A stretch of 35,073 bases of DNA. It comes from Duganella sp. Root1480D1. GTDB lineage: Bacteria > Pseudomonadota > Gammaproteobacteria > Burkholderiales > Burkholderiaceae_D. Shown here piece after piece: positions 8,260-15,855 of the stretch. Under the pieces are notes generated by a model, which did no database searches, had not been told where the DNA came from, and saw only the letters and a list, made by a program, of their open reading frames with translations. The stretch is from the NCBI RefSeq assembly GCF_001427305.1, contig NZ_LMFZ01000007.1:1-35073 (forward strand), read 5' to 3'. The position numbers and the translations under genes are program-made. The number at the start of each line of letters is the position of its first letter. Position 1 is the stretch's first letter.

Positions 8260-11200
8260 ATGTGGATCACTAAAATCTCGATCCGCCAGCCGGTCTTTGC
8301 CACCATGGTGATGGTGGCGCTGATGGTGCTTGGCATCTTCTCGTACAAAGGCCTCGGCGTGGAATCCATGCCGAACGTTTCGTTCCCGTTTGCTGCGATT
8401 GAAGTGGTGTATCCGGGCGCCTCGCCGGAGGCGGTGGAAAACGACATCACCCGCCCGATCGAGGACATCGTCAACACCGTCTCCGGCGTCAAGACCATCC
8501 GCGCCAACTCGTGGGAGGGCAAGGCCGGCGTGTACGTCGAATTCGAACTGTCCACCAATATGGACAAGGCGATGCAGGACATGCGCGACAAGATCGCCCT
8601 GGTGCGCCCGAAATTCCCGCGCGAAGCAAAAGAGCCCTTCATCGCCCGCGCCGAAGGCGAGAACGACCAGCCCATCGTCAGCCTGTCCTTCACCTCGGAC
8701 AAGCGCAGCCTGCGCGAGCTGTCCACCATGACCGACCAGATCCTGGCCAAGCGCTTCCAGGGCGTGCCGGGCGTGGGCCAGGTGCGCGTGTTCGGCACCA
8801 CCAAGCGCCAGATGCTGGTCAGCCTGCGCCCAGCCGACATGCGTGCGCAAGGCGTCGGCGTGGACGAAGTCATGCGCGCCATCCAGAACACCAACGCCAA
8901 TCTTCCCGCCGGGCGCCTGACTGCCGATGTGACGGAAACCCTGGTACGGGTGGAAGGCAAGCTGAAAGAAGCGCAGGAATTCAACAAGATCATCGTGGCG
9001 CGCCGCGCCAACGGCCCGGTCTACCTGGACCAGGTGGCCGACGTGATCGACGGCGAGGCGGAAGAACAGTCGATCTCGCGCGTCAACGGCAAGCGCGCCG
9101 TATCGCTCGACATCACCAAGGTGCAGGACGCCAACGTGGTTGAAGTCGGCAACGGCATCCTGAAAGTAGTGGAAACCCTGCGCAAGACCCTGCCGGACGA
9201 CATCAAGATCAAGGTGATGGATTCGCAGTCCGAACGCGTGCAGGCGCAATTGGATAACGTGAAGCGCACCATCATCGAAGGAGCGATCCTGACCATGGTG
9301 ATCGTGTTCTTCTTCCTGCACTCGTGGCGCTCGACCATCATCACCGGCCTGACGCTGCCGATCTCGGTGCTGGCTTCCTTCATCGCCATGAAGGCCTTCG
9401 GTTTCACCCTGAACTTCCTGACGCTGATGGCGCTGTCGCTGTGCATTGGCCTGCTGATCGATGACGCCATCGTGGTGCGTGAAAACATCGTGCGCCACCT
9501 CGGCTTCGGCAAGCACCACCGCAAGGCGGCGGAAGACGGCACCAATGAAATCGGCATTGCCGTGATGGCGACCACCTTTGCGATCGTCGCCGTGTTCGTG
9601 CCGGTGGCCTTCATGGAGGGCATTATCGGCCGCTTCTTCCTGCAGTTCGGCGTGACCGTGACAGTGGCGGTGCTGGTGTCGTTGTTCGTATCCTTCACGC
9701 TGGACCCGATGCTGTCGTCGGTATGGCATGACCCGGTCAAGGACCGCTTCAAATACCTGCCGTGGCTGGGCCGCATCATGGAAAAAGTCGAGCATGGCGT
9801 GGAGAGGGTGCACAAGCTGTACGGCAAGGTGCTGGCCTTCGCCCTGAAATGGCGCAAGCTGACGCTCGCTTCGGCCTTTGCGCTGTTCGTCGGCAGCCTG
9901 ATGCTGGTGCCGATGATTGGTGGCGAGATGTTCCCGGAAACCGACCAGGGCCAGATCTTCCTGCAGTTCAAGGTGCCGGTCGGCTCCAGCCTGGAATACA
10001 ACGACGCCAAGGTGAAGCAGGTGGAAGCGGCGCTCAAGGAATTCCCTGAAATCGACGCCGTGCTGGCCAACGTCGGCGATCCCGCCGGTCGCCACATCTC
10101 CTTCATGCGCCTGAAACTGACCGACGCCAGGAAGACCCGCCGCCAGTCGCAACAAAAGCTGGAGAGCGCCATCCGCAAGCGCTTGGAGAGCATCCCCGGC
10201 ATCACCATGTCCGTAGGCCAGAAGCCGATCTTCATTGCCATCCTCGGCACCGACGAGGCGAAGCTGGAGCAAACTGCGCAGACGCTGATGACCAAGATGC
10301 GCAAGATCAAGGGCGTGGCCGACCTGGAATACAGCCAGGAAGGCGCCAATCCTTCGACCCTGATCAAGATCAACAACGAACTGGCCAGCGACCTGGGGCT
10401 GAGCGTGCAGCAGATCGGCAGCGCCATGCGTCCTTTCGTGGCGGGCGACACGGCCAGCTACTGGCTGGCGGCCGATGGCCAGAACTATGAAGTCAACGTG
10501 CAGTTGCCGAAGTCGGGCCGCCAGCGCATCGCCGACCTGGCCGACTTGTCGCTCACTTCGAGCAAGACCGGCCCGGACGGCAACCCGCTGATGGTGCCGC
10601 TGCGCCAGGTGGTGGACTTCGTGCCCGGCTTCAGCCCGCAAGTGCTGAAGCGCCAGGCCTTGCAGCGCCGCGTGGCGATCTACGCCGGCACCGAAGGCCG
10701 GCCGGCCGGCGACGTGGATGCCGACGTGAAGAAAGCCATGGACTCGATGACTTTGCCGGACGGCGTGCGCTTCGACGTGGCCGGCAACGCGCAGCAGATG
10801 GCCGAGACGATGAACGGCGCCATCACGGCGCTGGGCATTGCGGTGGTGTTCATTTACATCGTCCTGGCCTCGCAGTTCGGCAGCTTCCTGCAGCCGATTG
10901 CGATCATGGTATCGCTGCCGATGTCGCTGATCGGCGTGCTGGTGGCGCTGCTGGCGACCGGCTCCACGCTGAACGTGTTCTCCGTGATCGGCGTGATCAT
11001 GCTGATGGGGCTAGTGACCAAGAACGCGATCCTGCTGGTGGACTTCACCAACCATGGCCAGCGTGAAGGCATGAGCCAGTTCGACGCCATCATGGCGGCC
11101 GGCCAGGTGCGCCTGCGCCCTATCCTGATGACGACGCTGGCCATGATCTTCGGCATGCTGCCGATGGCGATCGGCCTCGGCGAAGGCGGCGAAACCCAGG

Positions 11201-11382
11201 CCCCGATGGGCCGCGCAGTGATTGGCGGCGTGATCACCTCCACCCTGCTGACGCTGGTGGTGGTACCGGTGACCTACACCTACCTCGACTCCTTCGGCAA
11301 GCGCGCCAAGCGCTGGCTGCGCCGCGGCCACCACGACGACGCCCCTGACTCTGAAAAACCCGGCGTGGCGGAAGCCGCATAG
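8260..11382 (+). CDS. RND-family multidrug efflux transporter, inner-membrane pump
   Basis: A 1040-residue protein of the HAE-1/AcrB-type family and of normal length, expected to form a trimer that exports small molecules using the proton gradient. It has the usual twofold architecture: membrane helix 1 (VFATMVMVALMVLGIFSY), a large periplasmic loop beginning GVESMPNVSFP, helices 2-6, a second helix 7 and loop, and helices 8-12. The proton-relay pair is present as GLLIDDAIVV and the partner Lys in GLVTKNAILLVDF. The substrate cannot be told from sequence. It forms an operon with the adaptor gene upstream. There is no outer-membrane factor and no TetR/MarR-type regulator next to it in this window. 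Confidence 0.95.
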   Translation: MWITKISIRQPVFATMVMVALMVLGIFSYKGLGVESMPNVSFPFAAIEVVYPGASPEAVENDITRPIEDIVNTVSGVKTIRANSWEGKAGVYVEFELSTNMDKAMQDMRDKIALVRPKFPREAKEPFIARAEGENDQPIVSLSFTSDKRSLRELSTMTDQILAKRFQGVPGVGQVRVFGTTKRQMLVSLRPADMRAQGVGVDEVMRAIQNTNANLPAGRLTADVTETLVRVEGKLKEAQEFNKIIVARRANGPVYLDQVADVIDGEAEEQSISRVNGKRAVSLDITKVQDANVVEVGNGILKVVETLRKTLPDDIKIKVMDSQSERVQAQLDNVKRTIIEGAILTMVIVFFFLHSWRSTIITGLTLPISVLASFIAMKAFGFTLNFLTLMALSLCIGLLIDDAIVVRENIVRHLGFGKHHRKAAEDGTNEIGIAVMATTFAIVAVFVPVAFMEGIIGRFFLQFGVTVTVAVLVSLFVSFTLDPMLSSVWHDPVKDRFKYLPWLGRIMEKVEHGVERVHKLYGKVLAFALKWRKLTLASAFALFVGSLMLVPMIGGEMFPETDQGQIFLQFKVPVGSSLEYNDAKVKQVEAALKEFPEIDAVLANVGDPAGRHISFMRLKLTDARKTRRQSQQKLESAIRKRLESIPGITMSVGQKPIFIAILGTDEAKLEQTAQTLMTKMRKIKGVADLEYSQEGANPSTLIKINNELASDLGLSVQQIGSAMRPFVAGDTASYWLAADGQNYEVNVQLPKSGRQRIADLADLSLTSSKTGPDGNPLMVPLRQVVDFVPGFSPQVLKRQALQRRVAIYAGTEGRPAGDVDADVKKAMDSMTLPDGVRFDVAGNAQQMAETMNGAITALGIAVVFIYIVLASQFGSFLQPIAIMVSLPMSLIGVLVALLATGSTLNVFSVIGVIMLMGLVTKNAILLVDFTNHGQREGMSQFDAIMAAGQVRLRPILMTTLAMIFGMLPMAIGLGEGGETQAPMGRAVIGGVITSTLLTLVVVPVTYTYLDSFGKRAKRWLRRGHHDDAPDSEKPGVAEAA

Positions 11383-11386
11383 CAAA

Positions 11387-11431
11387 GGTCGCCTTACCCG
11401 TCCCCGCATTGGCGGGGACGATACGGCGGCC
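11387..11431. terminator. Hairpin between the convergent RND and SH3-like genes
   Basis: CGTCCCCGC (11399-11407) pairs perfectly with GCGGGGACG (11412-11420) across a four-base ATTG loop. The stem can be prolonged after a small internal loop by GGTCGCC (11387-11393) with GGCGGCC (11425-11431). It fills the 51-base gap between two converging genes, so a bidirectional transcription stop is likely. No T-run follows on either strand, and its form also fits a dispersed REP-like palindrome. Confidence 0.5.
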
Positions 11432-11433
11432 AA

Positions 11434-12783
11434 TCACTTGCCGCGGTTCGCTTCCACCAGCTCTTTCCATGCTTTGCCCTGGCGGCCAAGGATCCAGTAG
11501 CCGTTGGATTCGTAAAATCCTTCGCGCAGCACGAGTTCCGGCTTGCCGTCCTGGTTGACATCGGCATACGTCAGGAAGTCCAGGGTGGTCTCCTCGCTCT
11601 CTCCCGAAGCCTTCCTGAATACCTGGTGCGCTACCTCGTACTTGCCCTGGCTGTTCGCCTCCATCACCAGCAGCAGGGTATAGATGCGGAAAACCAGCAT
11701 GTCCTGTTGCTGCTTCTCCGGAGGGATCGCCAGGTTGGCTGTCAATACCAGCACTGGCGCCGCGCCGTCCTGGCCGGGAACAGCGCTGATCGCGACATGC
11801 TCCGCCTCCAGGATGCGCGGAATATCTGCAGGCTGCACGCCCTTGGCTTTCAGCACATTGCGCGCCAGCTCCAGTGCAGCTTTTTGCTGGCCGGCGCTGG
11901 CCGCCAGTTCGCCGTCCGGCTGCTTTTCGGTGAGCTTGAAGTTCGCCATCAGGCCATTGGCCCCCGGCGCTTTGGCCGCGACACGCTTGATGGTGGCCAT
12001 TGGCTGCTCCAGCTCGTCGCTGAATCGCTGTGCCAGCGCCATGCCATCGACACCGCCACGGGTGTAGAAATGATAGGCCCGGCCAGCAGCAAAATAACGC
12101 GCCACATAGCTGAGGTAATCCTTGCTGTACTCCAGGCCGGTGCCGCCAATCGATGGGAAGCTGAATAGCTTGCTGCCTTCCAGGCGCGCGAGCGGCCTCA
12201 TGTTGCCGTTGTCTGCGATGAAGATCACCTTCGGTTCATCGCTTCCTTGCGCCACCGTGGGCGAGCGCAGCGCTGCCAGGCGCGCTTCCAGCTTGTGCAC
12301 CGTCTCGGCATCGCCCGCTTGCCGCAAGGCCTGCAATACGGTTTCATAGTTGCGCTCTGCCACCGGATCGAGGGCAATCACCCGTTCCCCCTGCGTGCGC
12401 AAGGCAGGCAAGTTACCGGGTCCGATGGCATGCAGCGCAGCGAGCGCCGCTTCAATGGTGGGCATGTCGCGGCCCTGCAGGTTGGCCCGCATCCACCCCT
12501 GGAAGCCGCTTGACGCCAGGACATCCACCTTCAACCAGCTTTCCTGCTGGCACAACACATTGAGCCGGGTCGCAATGGGCGCATACGCGATCAGCTCGGC
12601 CGTTGCCGATGGCGCCGCGCGCACTGCGGCCGAGCTTGCAATTACATAGGCGAAGGCGGGGTCAGGGTTCTCGGGCTGCACCGCGCACTGTGGCGTGGGC
12701 GCCGCAGCTTCGGCGGCAGATGCGGGGAAATTGGTCAGGCAGGCGGTAGCAAGAATGCTGGTGGCGAAAAGGCTTCGATTCAT
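11434..12783 (-). CDS. Exported SH3-like domain protein of unknown function
   Basis: A 449-residue protein with a Sec-type signal peptide (MNRSLFATSILATACLTNFPASA, cleavage after ASA), so it should act in the periplasm or outside. Residues about 45-105 resemble a bacterial SH3 domain (AYVIASSAAVRAAPSATAE, then SWLKVDV and GWMRANL). The middle part (about 105-420) matches no family I recognise. Near the C-terminus, DVNQDGKPELVL is a calcium-loop motif of the FG-GAP/VCBS kind, followed by ESNGYWILGRQGKAWKEL. The ATG overlaps the TGA of the 57-residue gene upstream (TGATG), which points to coupled translation and to membership of the ogt-xerD operon. The function is unknown. Confidence 0.75.
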   Translation of the reverse strand: MNRSLFATSILATACLTNFPASAAEAAAPTPQCAVQPENPDPAFAYVIASSAAVRAAPSATAELIAYAPIATRLNVLCQQESWLKVDVLASSGFQGWMRANLQGRDMPTIEAALAALHAIGPGNLPALRTQGERVIALDPVAERNYETVLQALRQAGDAETVHKLEARLAALRSPTVAQGSDEPKVIFIADNGNMRPLARLEGSKLFSFPSIGGTGLEYSKDYLSYVARYFAAGRAYHFYTRGGVDGMALAQRFSDELEQPMATIKRVAAKAPGANGLMANFKLTEKQPDGELAASAGQQKAALELARNVLKAKGVQPADIPRILEAEHVAISAVPGQDGAAPVLVLTANLAIPPEKQQQDMLVFRIYTLLLVMEANSQGKYEVAHQVFRKASGESEETTLDFLTYADVNQDGKPELVLREGFYESNGYWILGRQGKAWKELVEANRGK

Positions 12784-12956
12784 CAGTCCGGTGTGGTCAA
12801 GTCCGACTCCGCGGTTTCAAAACCGGCCTCATCGGCCGATTGTTCCGTCGGAGGGCGGTTTTTTGCGTCCAGCTTGCGCTGGGCTTTTTCTTCTGCCTTA
12901 CGTTTCTTTTCCAACTCGCGTTGCCGTTTTTCGTACTGGAAATTTGTCTTCGCCAT
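12783..12956 (-). CDS. Small highly charged protein (57 aa) coupled to the SH3-like gene
   Basis: A 57-residue reading frame from the ATG at 12956 to a TGA at 12785-12783. The first 33 residues are a Lys/Glu/Arg-rich predicted helix beginning MAKTNFQYEKRQRELEKKRK; the rest is acidic (EQSADEAGFETAESD). A strong GGGAGGA Shine-Dalgarno lies about 7 bases upstream of the ATG. The stop overlaps the ATG of the SH3-like gene by one base, and xerD ends 56 bases upstream. Small charged proteins starting with an (F/Y)EKRQ(R/K)EL-type motif are, to my recollection, widespread in proteobacteria as uncharacterised genes. A nucleic-acid or ribosome contact is only a guess from its composition. Confidence 0.8.
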   Translation of the reverse strand: MAKTNFQYEKRQRELEKKRKAEEKAQRKLDAKNRPPTEQSADEAGFETAESDLTTPD

Positions 12957-13012
12957 GTTGTGATCCTCCCAGGCTTCAAGGTAAGCCGATTGACGGCGCT
13001 GCGCAAACGAAA

Positions 13013-13915
13013 TTATCCGCGTGGATGATGTAGCGCATGAATCTGCTTCAAACGTTCGCGGGCAACGTGCGTATAAATCTGTGTTGTAGAAATGTCAGAG
13101 TGGCCCAAAAGCAACTGTACCACGCGCAGGTCGGCGCCGTGGTTCAGCAGGTGGGTGGCGAACGCGTGGCGCAGGGTGTGCGGCGACAGCGGAACCGTGA
13201 TGGCGGCCTTCTGGGCATGCTTTTTCACCACCACCCAGAACATTTGCCGCGTCATCGGCCCGCCGCGGCCGGTGATGAACAGGGCATCGTCCTGCTGGCC
13301 GTCGAGGATGACTCCGCGCGCTTCGCGCAGGTAGCGCTCGATCCACAGGCGCGCCTGCTCGCCGAACGGCACCAGGCGCGTCTTGGCGCCTTTGCCGGTG
13401 ATGCGCAGCACGCCGTCATTCATGCTCAGTTCGAGGGTTTTCAGTGCAACCAGTTCCGACACCCGCAGGCCGCTGGCATACATCAGTTCCAGCATGGTGC
13501 GGTCGCGGATGCCAAGCGGCGTGCGCAGGTCGGGCGCGGCCAGCAGCGCTTCCACCTGCCCTTCGCTCAGGGTATGGACGAAGCGCAGCGGCTGCTTGGC
13601 CGAGGCCATGCGCAGGCAAGGGTCTTCCGAGATATGGCGCTGGCGCAGCGCGAGCTGGTAGAAGCGTTTCAGGGCCGACAGGCGGCGGTTGGCCGAACTG
13701 GCCTTGGTGTCCTCGTGGCGCGCCGCGAAATAGGCCTGCAGGTCGGCGGTGCCGGCTGCGTGCAGGCTGCCGACCGAGGGCCGCGCCGTTTCCAGCCATT
13801 TGGCAAAGGCAGTCAGGTCGCGCCGGTAGGCATCGAGTGAGTTTTTGGACAGCCCGTCCTCCAGCCACAGGCTGTCGCAGAACTCGTCGATCAGAGCAAG
13901 GTTGCCTGTTGCCAT
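13013..13915 (-). CDS. xerD: Site-specific tyrosine recombinase XerD
   Basis: A 300-residue tyrosine recombinase with the size and layout of the chromosome-dimer resolvase XerD. An N-terminal SAM-like core-binding domain spans residues 1-90 and a catalytic domain about 110-300. Catalytic residues are readable: Arg151 (GLRVSEL), Lys175 (TGKGAKTR), His246 and Arg249 (HTLRHAFATHLL), His272 (LLGHSDI) and Tyr281 (IYTHV). With XerC it should act at dif with FtsK. No phage or integron features surround it, so I read it as the housekeeping enzyme. Its start overlaps the end of ogt by 25 bases, so the two are translationally linked. AAGAG precedes the ATG. Confidence 0.94.
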   Translation of the reverse strand: MATGNLALIDEFCDSLWLEDGLSKNSLDAYRRDLTAFAKWLETARPSVGSLHAAGTADLQAYFAARHEDTKASSANRRLSALKRFYQLALRQRHISEDPCLRMASAKQPLRFVHTLSEGQVEALLAAPDLRTPLGIRDRTMLELMYASGLRVSELVALKTLELSMNDGVLRITGKGAKTRLVPFGEQARLWIERYLREARGVILDGQQDDALFITGRGGPMTRQMFWVVVKKHAQKAAITVPLSPHTLRHAFATHLLNHGADLRVVQLLLGHSDISTTQIYTHVARERLKQIHALHHPRG

Positions 13916-14415
13916 TGATACTCTTTATGTCCTTCGTGTGCCAGCAGCCAGCGCTTCACGCCAAGGGTGAAGCCGTTCTGGTCGTCGCTGCCGGCAAAGC
14001 CGCCCAGGCTGTTGGCGCCCATCACGCGGTGGCAGGGCACCAGCGGCGGGAAGGGATTGGTGCGGCAAGCCTGCCCTACGGCGCGTGCCACGGAATCGAG
14101 GTGCTTGGCCAGCTCGCCGTAAGTGCGCACCTGGCCGCGCGGGATTTCGCGCAAGGATTGCCACACGCGGCGCTGGAATTCGCTGCCGCGCATTGCCAGC
14201 GGCAGGTCGAAGACATAGTCGGCATCGTCGCAATAGGCCAGCAGCTGCTGCACGGCGTTTTCGGCCAGGGCATTGGCCGGCGCCTGTTCCGGCGTGTCGC
14301 CGGGCAGGTAAAACAATTCCGTCACGACGGCGCCGGCCGTGCCGACGCCCATGGCGCCGAACGGGAGATGGATGATGGCGCTGAAGTCCCTGCCAACATG
14401 TTGTTTTTCGGTCAC
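13891..14415 (-). CDS. ogt: Methylated-DNA-protein cysteine methyltransferase
   Basis: A 174-residue O6-alkylguanine-DNA alkyltransferase that removes alkyl groups from guanine by irreversible transfer to its own cysteine. The acceptor is Cys128 in VPCHRVMGAN. The helix-turn-helix with its arginine finger lies just before it (RTYGELAKHLDSVARAVGQA), and FQRRVWQSLREIPRG is also typical. There is no Ada-type N-terminal regulatory domain, so the Ogt class fits best. Translation starts at a GTG (14415) with TTGGAG about 6 bases upstream. It is the first gene of the ogt-xerD-small protein-SH3 protein run, downstream of a strong terminator. Confidence 0.93.
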   Translation of the reverse strand: MTEKQHVGRDFSAIIHLPFGAMGVGTAGAVVTELFYLPGDTPEQAPANALAENAVQQLLAYCDDADYVFDLPLAMRGSEFQRRVWQSLREIPRGQVRTYGELAKHLDSVARAVGQACRTNPFPPLVPCHRVMGANSLGGFAGSDDQNGFTLGVKRWLLAHEGHKEYQWQQATLL

Positions 14416-14469
14416 GCTTACTCCAATAAAACTGTGGCAATCATGCTACACCAGCGCGCCAGGATAGGG

Positions 14470-14497
14470 CAAAAAAAAACGCACCCTCAGGTGCGTC
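14470..14497 (-). terminator. Rho-independent terminator (minus strand)
   Basis: ACGCACC (14479-14485) and GGTGCGT (14490-14496) form a 7-bp stem with a four-base loop. On the minus strand the stem is followed directly by a run of nine U (A9 at 14471-14479 on the plus strand). It ends transcription arriving from dctP and isolates ogt. On the plus strand a T8 run occurs 8 bases after the stem, so it may work weakly in that direction too. Confidence 0.85.
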
Positions 14498-14740
14498 TTG
14501 AATCTTTTTTTTCACCACCCCGGCCATCTAACCCCGCTTGTGGCGGCGGCCAACAGCATACTGTCAGGCAGCGTGTCTCCTCTATGATCCGCGGCCGGGC
14601 CGCTAGTTCTTCTTCTTCACTCCCCACTAAATCCTGTGCCCGTTACCATCATGGTGCAAGCTGCACCGTTCGGGGGCGTCGCCATAGTAACCGATCTTTT
14701 TCCGAATATCGTTATTTATTTTGAGCAACTTGACAGGATT
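14498..14740 (-). other. 243-base non-coding stretch between dctP and its terminator
   Basis: No credible gene is seen here. On the minus strand it contains two compact inverted repeats: GGTGCA/TGCACC around a 3-base loop (14653-14667), and a GC-rich GCGGCC/GGCCGC palindrome near 14590-14605. It also contains a tiny GTG-AAG-AAG-AAG-AAC-TAG frame behind a GGGGA-like site, and a 15-codon frame (MLLAAATSGVRWPGW) ending just before the terminator. It is either a long structured 3' untranslated region of dctP or a small RNA using the same terminator. I see no convincing internal promoter. Confidence 0.4.
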
Positions 14741-15733
14741 TCACTTTGCTGTTTCGCGGTTGATGGCCTGGATCAGGTCCTTGCCGATGCGCTCTTCCAT
14801 CTGCTTTTGCACCGGCAGCAGGGCATTGCGCCACAGCGCCTGTTCCTGGGCGCTCAGGTTGTAGATCTGGGTCTTGCCGGACTTGCGAATCGCTTCCAGC
14901 GCCATGTCGTTGTCGCGCTGGGCGATGGCTTTCTCGTAAGTGGTGGCTTCCTTCATCGCGCCTTCCAGCTTGCTGCGGATGTCCGATGGCAGGCCGTCCC
15001 AGAACTTCTTGTTGACGATCACCGCGTAGCCCAGGTAACCGTGGTTGGAAATGGTCAGGTGCTTCTGCACCTCATGCATCTTCTGCGTGTACATATTCGA
15101 TGGCGGGTTCTCGGTGCCATCCACCACGCCGGTCTGCAGCGCCATGTAGGCTTCGGAGAAGGCCAGCGACTGCGGCACCGCGCCCAGCGCGCGCATCTGG
15201 ATGTCCAGCACCTTGGAGGACTGGATCCGCATCTTCAGGCCCTTGAAGTCGGCCGGCACCCGCAGCTGGCGGTTGGCCGACATGACCTTGAAGCCGTTGT
15301 CCCAATACGCCAGGCCGGTAATGCCCTTGGTCTCGAGCTTCTTCAGCAGCGACCTGCCGATCGGGCCTTCGGTGACGTTGTACAGCGCGGTCTTGTTGGG
15401 GAAGATGTAGGGCAGGTCGAAGACCTCGAATTCCTTCACGCCCAGCGGGCCGAACTTGGCCAGCGAGGGCGCCAGCATCTGTACCGCGCCCAGTTGCAGG
15501 GCTTCCAGTTCTTCCTTGTCCTTATACAGCTGGCTGTTCGGGTATACCTGGACTTTGACGCGGCCGCCGGTGGCCTTCTCCGCGAGCTGCTTGAAGCGCT
15601 CAGCTGCCTGCCCCTTGGGCGTATCCGGCGCGACGACGTGGCTGAATTTGATGACGATGGGCGCCTGCGCGAACGCTTGGGACGTGACAAGGACGGCCGC
15701 GCCGAAGGCGGCCAGGAGGGTCTTCAAATGCAT
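14741..15733 (-). CDS. dctP: TRAP-type C4-dicarboxylate transporter, periplasmic binding protein
   Basis: A 330-residue solute-binding protein of the DctP family with a Sec signal peptide (MHLKTLLAAFGAAVLVTSQAFA). Family landmarks are IKFSHVVAPDTPKGQAAERF, PNSQLYKDKEELEALQLGAVQM, the carboxylate-binding arginine in KMRIQSSKVLDIQ, and VVDGTENPPSNMYTQKM. It should capture C4-dicarboxylates in the periplasm and pass them to a DctQM membrane unit. No dctQ or dctM gene is present here; the next minus-strand gene is ogt beyond a terminator. It is divergent from dctS-dctR, its likely regulators. The start is supported by GGGAG about 6 bases before the ATG. Confidence 0.92.
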   Translation of the reverse strand: MHLKTLLAAFGAAVLVTSQAFAQAPIVIKFSHVVAPDTPKGQAAERFKQLAEKATGGRVKVQVYPNSQLYKDKEELEALQLGAVQMLAPSLAKFGPLGVKEFEVFDLPYIFPNKTALYNVTEGPIGRSLLKKLETKGITGLAYWDNGFKVMSANRQLRVPADFKGLKMRIQSSKVLDIQMRALGAVPQSLAFSEAYMALQTGVVDGTENPPSNMYTQKMHEVQKHLTISNHGYLGYAVIVNKKFWDGLPSDIRSKLEGAMKEATTYEKAIAQRDNDMALEAIRKSGKTQIYNLSAQEQALWRNALLPVQKQMEERIGKDLIQAINRETAK

Positions 15734-15806
15734 AAGGTCTCCCGGCGATTCTGGTGCATTATTATTCTCACTTTATATTGTGTTGAGCGGAATGGTGGCA
15801 CACAAC

Positions 15807-15820
15807 TGTGGAAACCCACA
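15807..15820. promoter_or_regulatory. Inverted repeat in the dctP/dctS divergent promoter region
   Basis: The 122-base gap between dctP and dctS contains TGTGG (15807-15811) and CCACA (15816-15820) as inverted arms around AAAC. It is the only clean short symmetry in the gap. A response-regulator site for DctR is a reasonable guess from position alone. An A/T-rich stretch (15765-15780) probably holds the dctP -10 region. Confidence 0.3.
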
Positions 15821-15855
15821 ATACAAGCAGTAACTGGATTCGATACCCTCGGCGC

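Noticed and set aside
8245..10641. Very long open frame on the minus strand across the RND pump gene (also 9021-10451).
   Set aside because: It is antisense to a clear RND transporter. Its composition (His/Gln/Ala/Arg-rich) is the mirror of GC-rich codons, and it has no ribosome site or family motif.
13013..13915. Tyrosine recombinase as a sign of an integrated element.
   Set aside because: Length, motifs and operon context fit housekeeping XerD. No attachment-site repeats, cargo or phage genes flank it.
14590..14605. GC-rich palindrome near restriction-like sites, resembling cloning-vector sequence.
   Set aside because: The match to vector polylinkers is short and imperfect, and the flanks look native.
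15799..15815. TGGCAC near the dct promoters as a sigma-54 site.
   Set aside because: The required downstream GC element (TTGC-type) is missing at the right spacing, and DctR lacks a sigma-54 activation domain.
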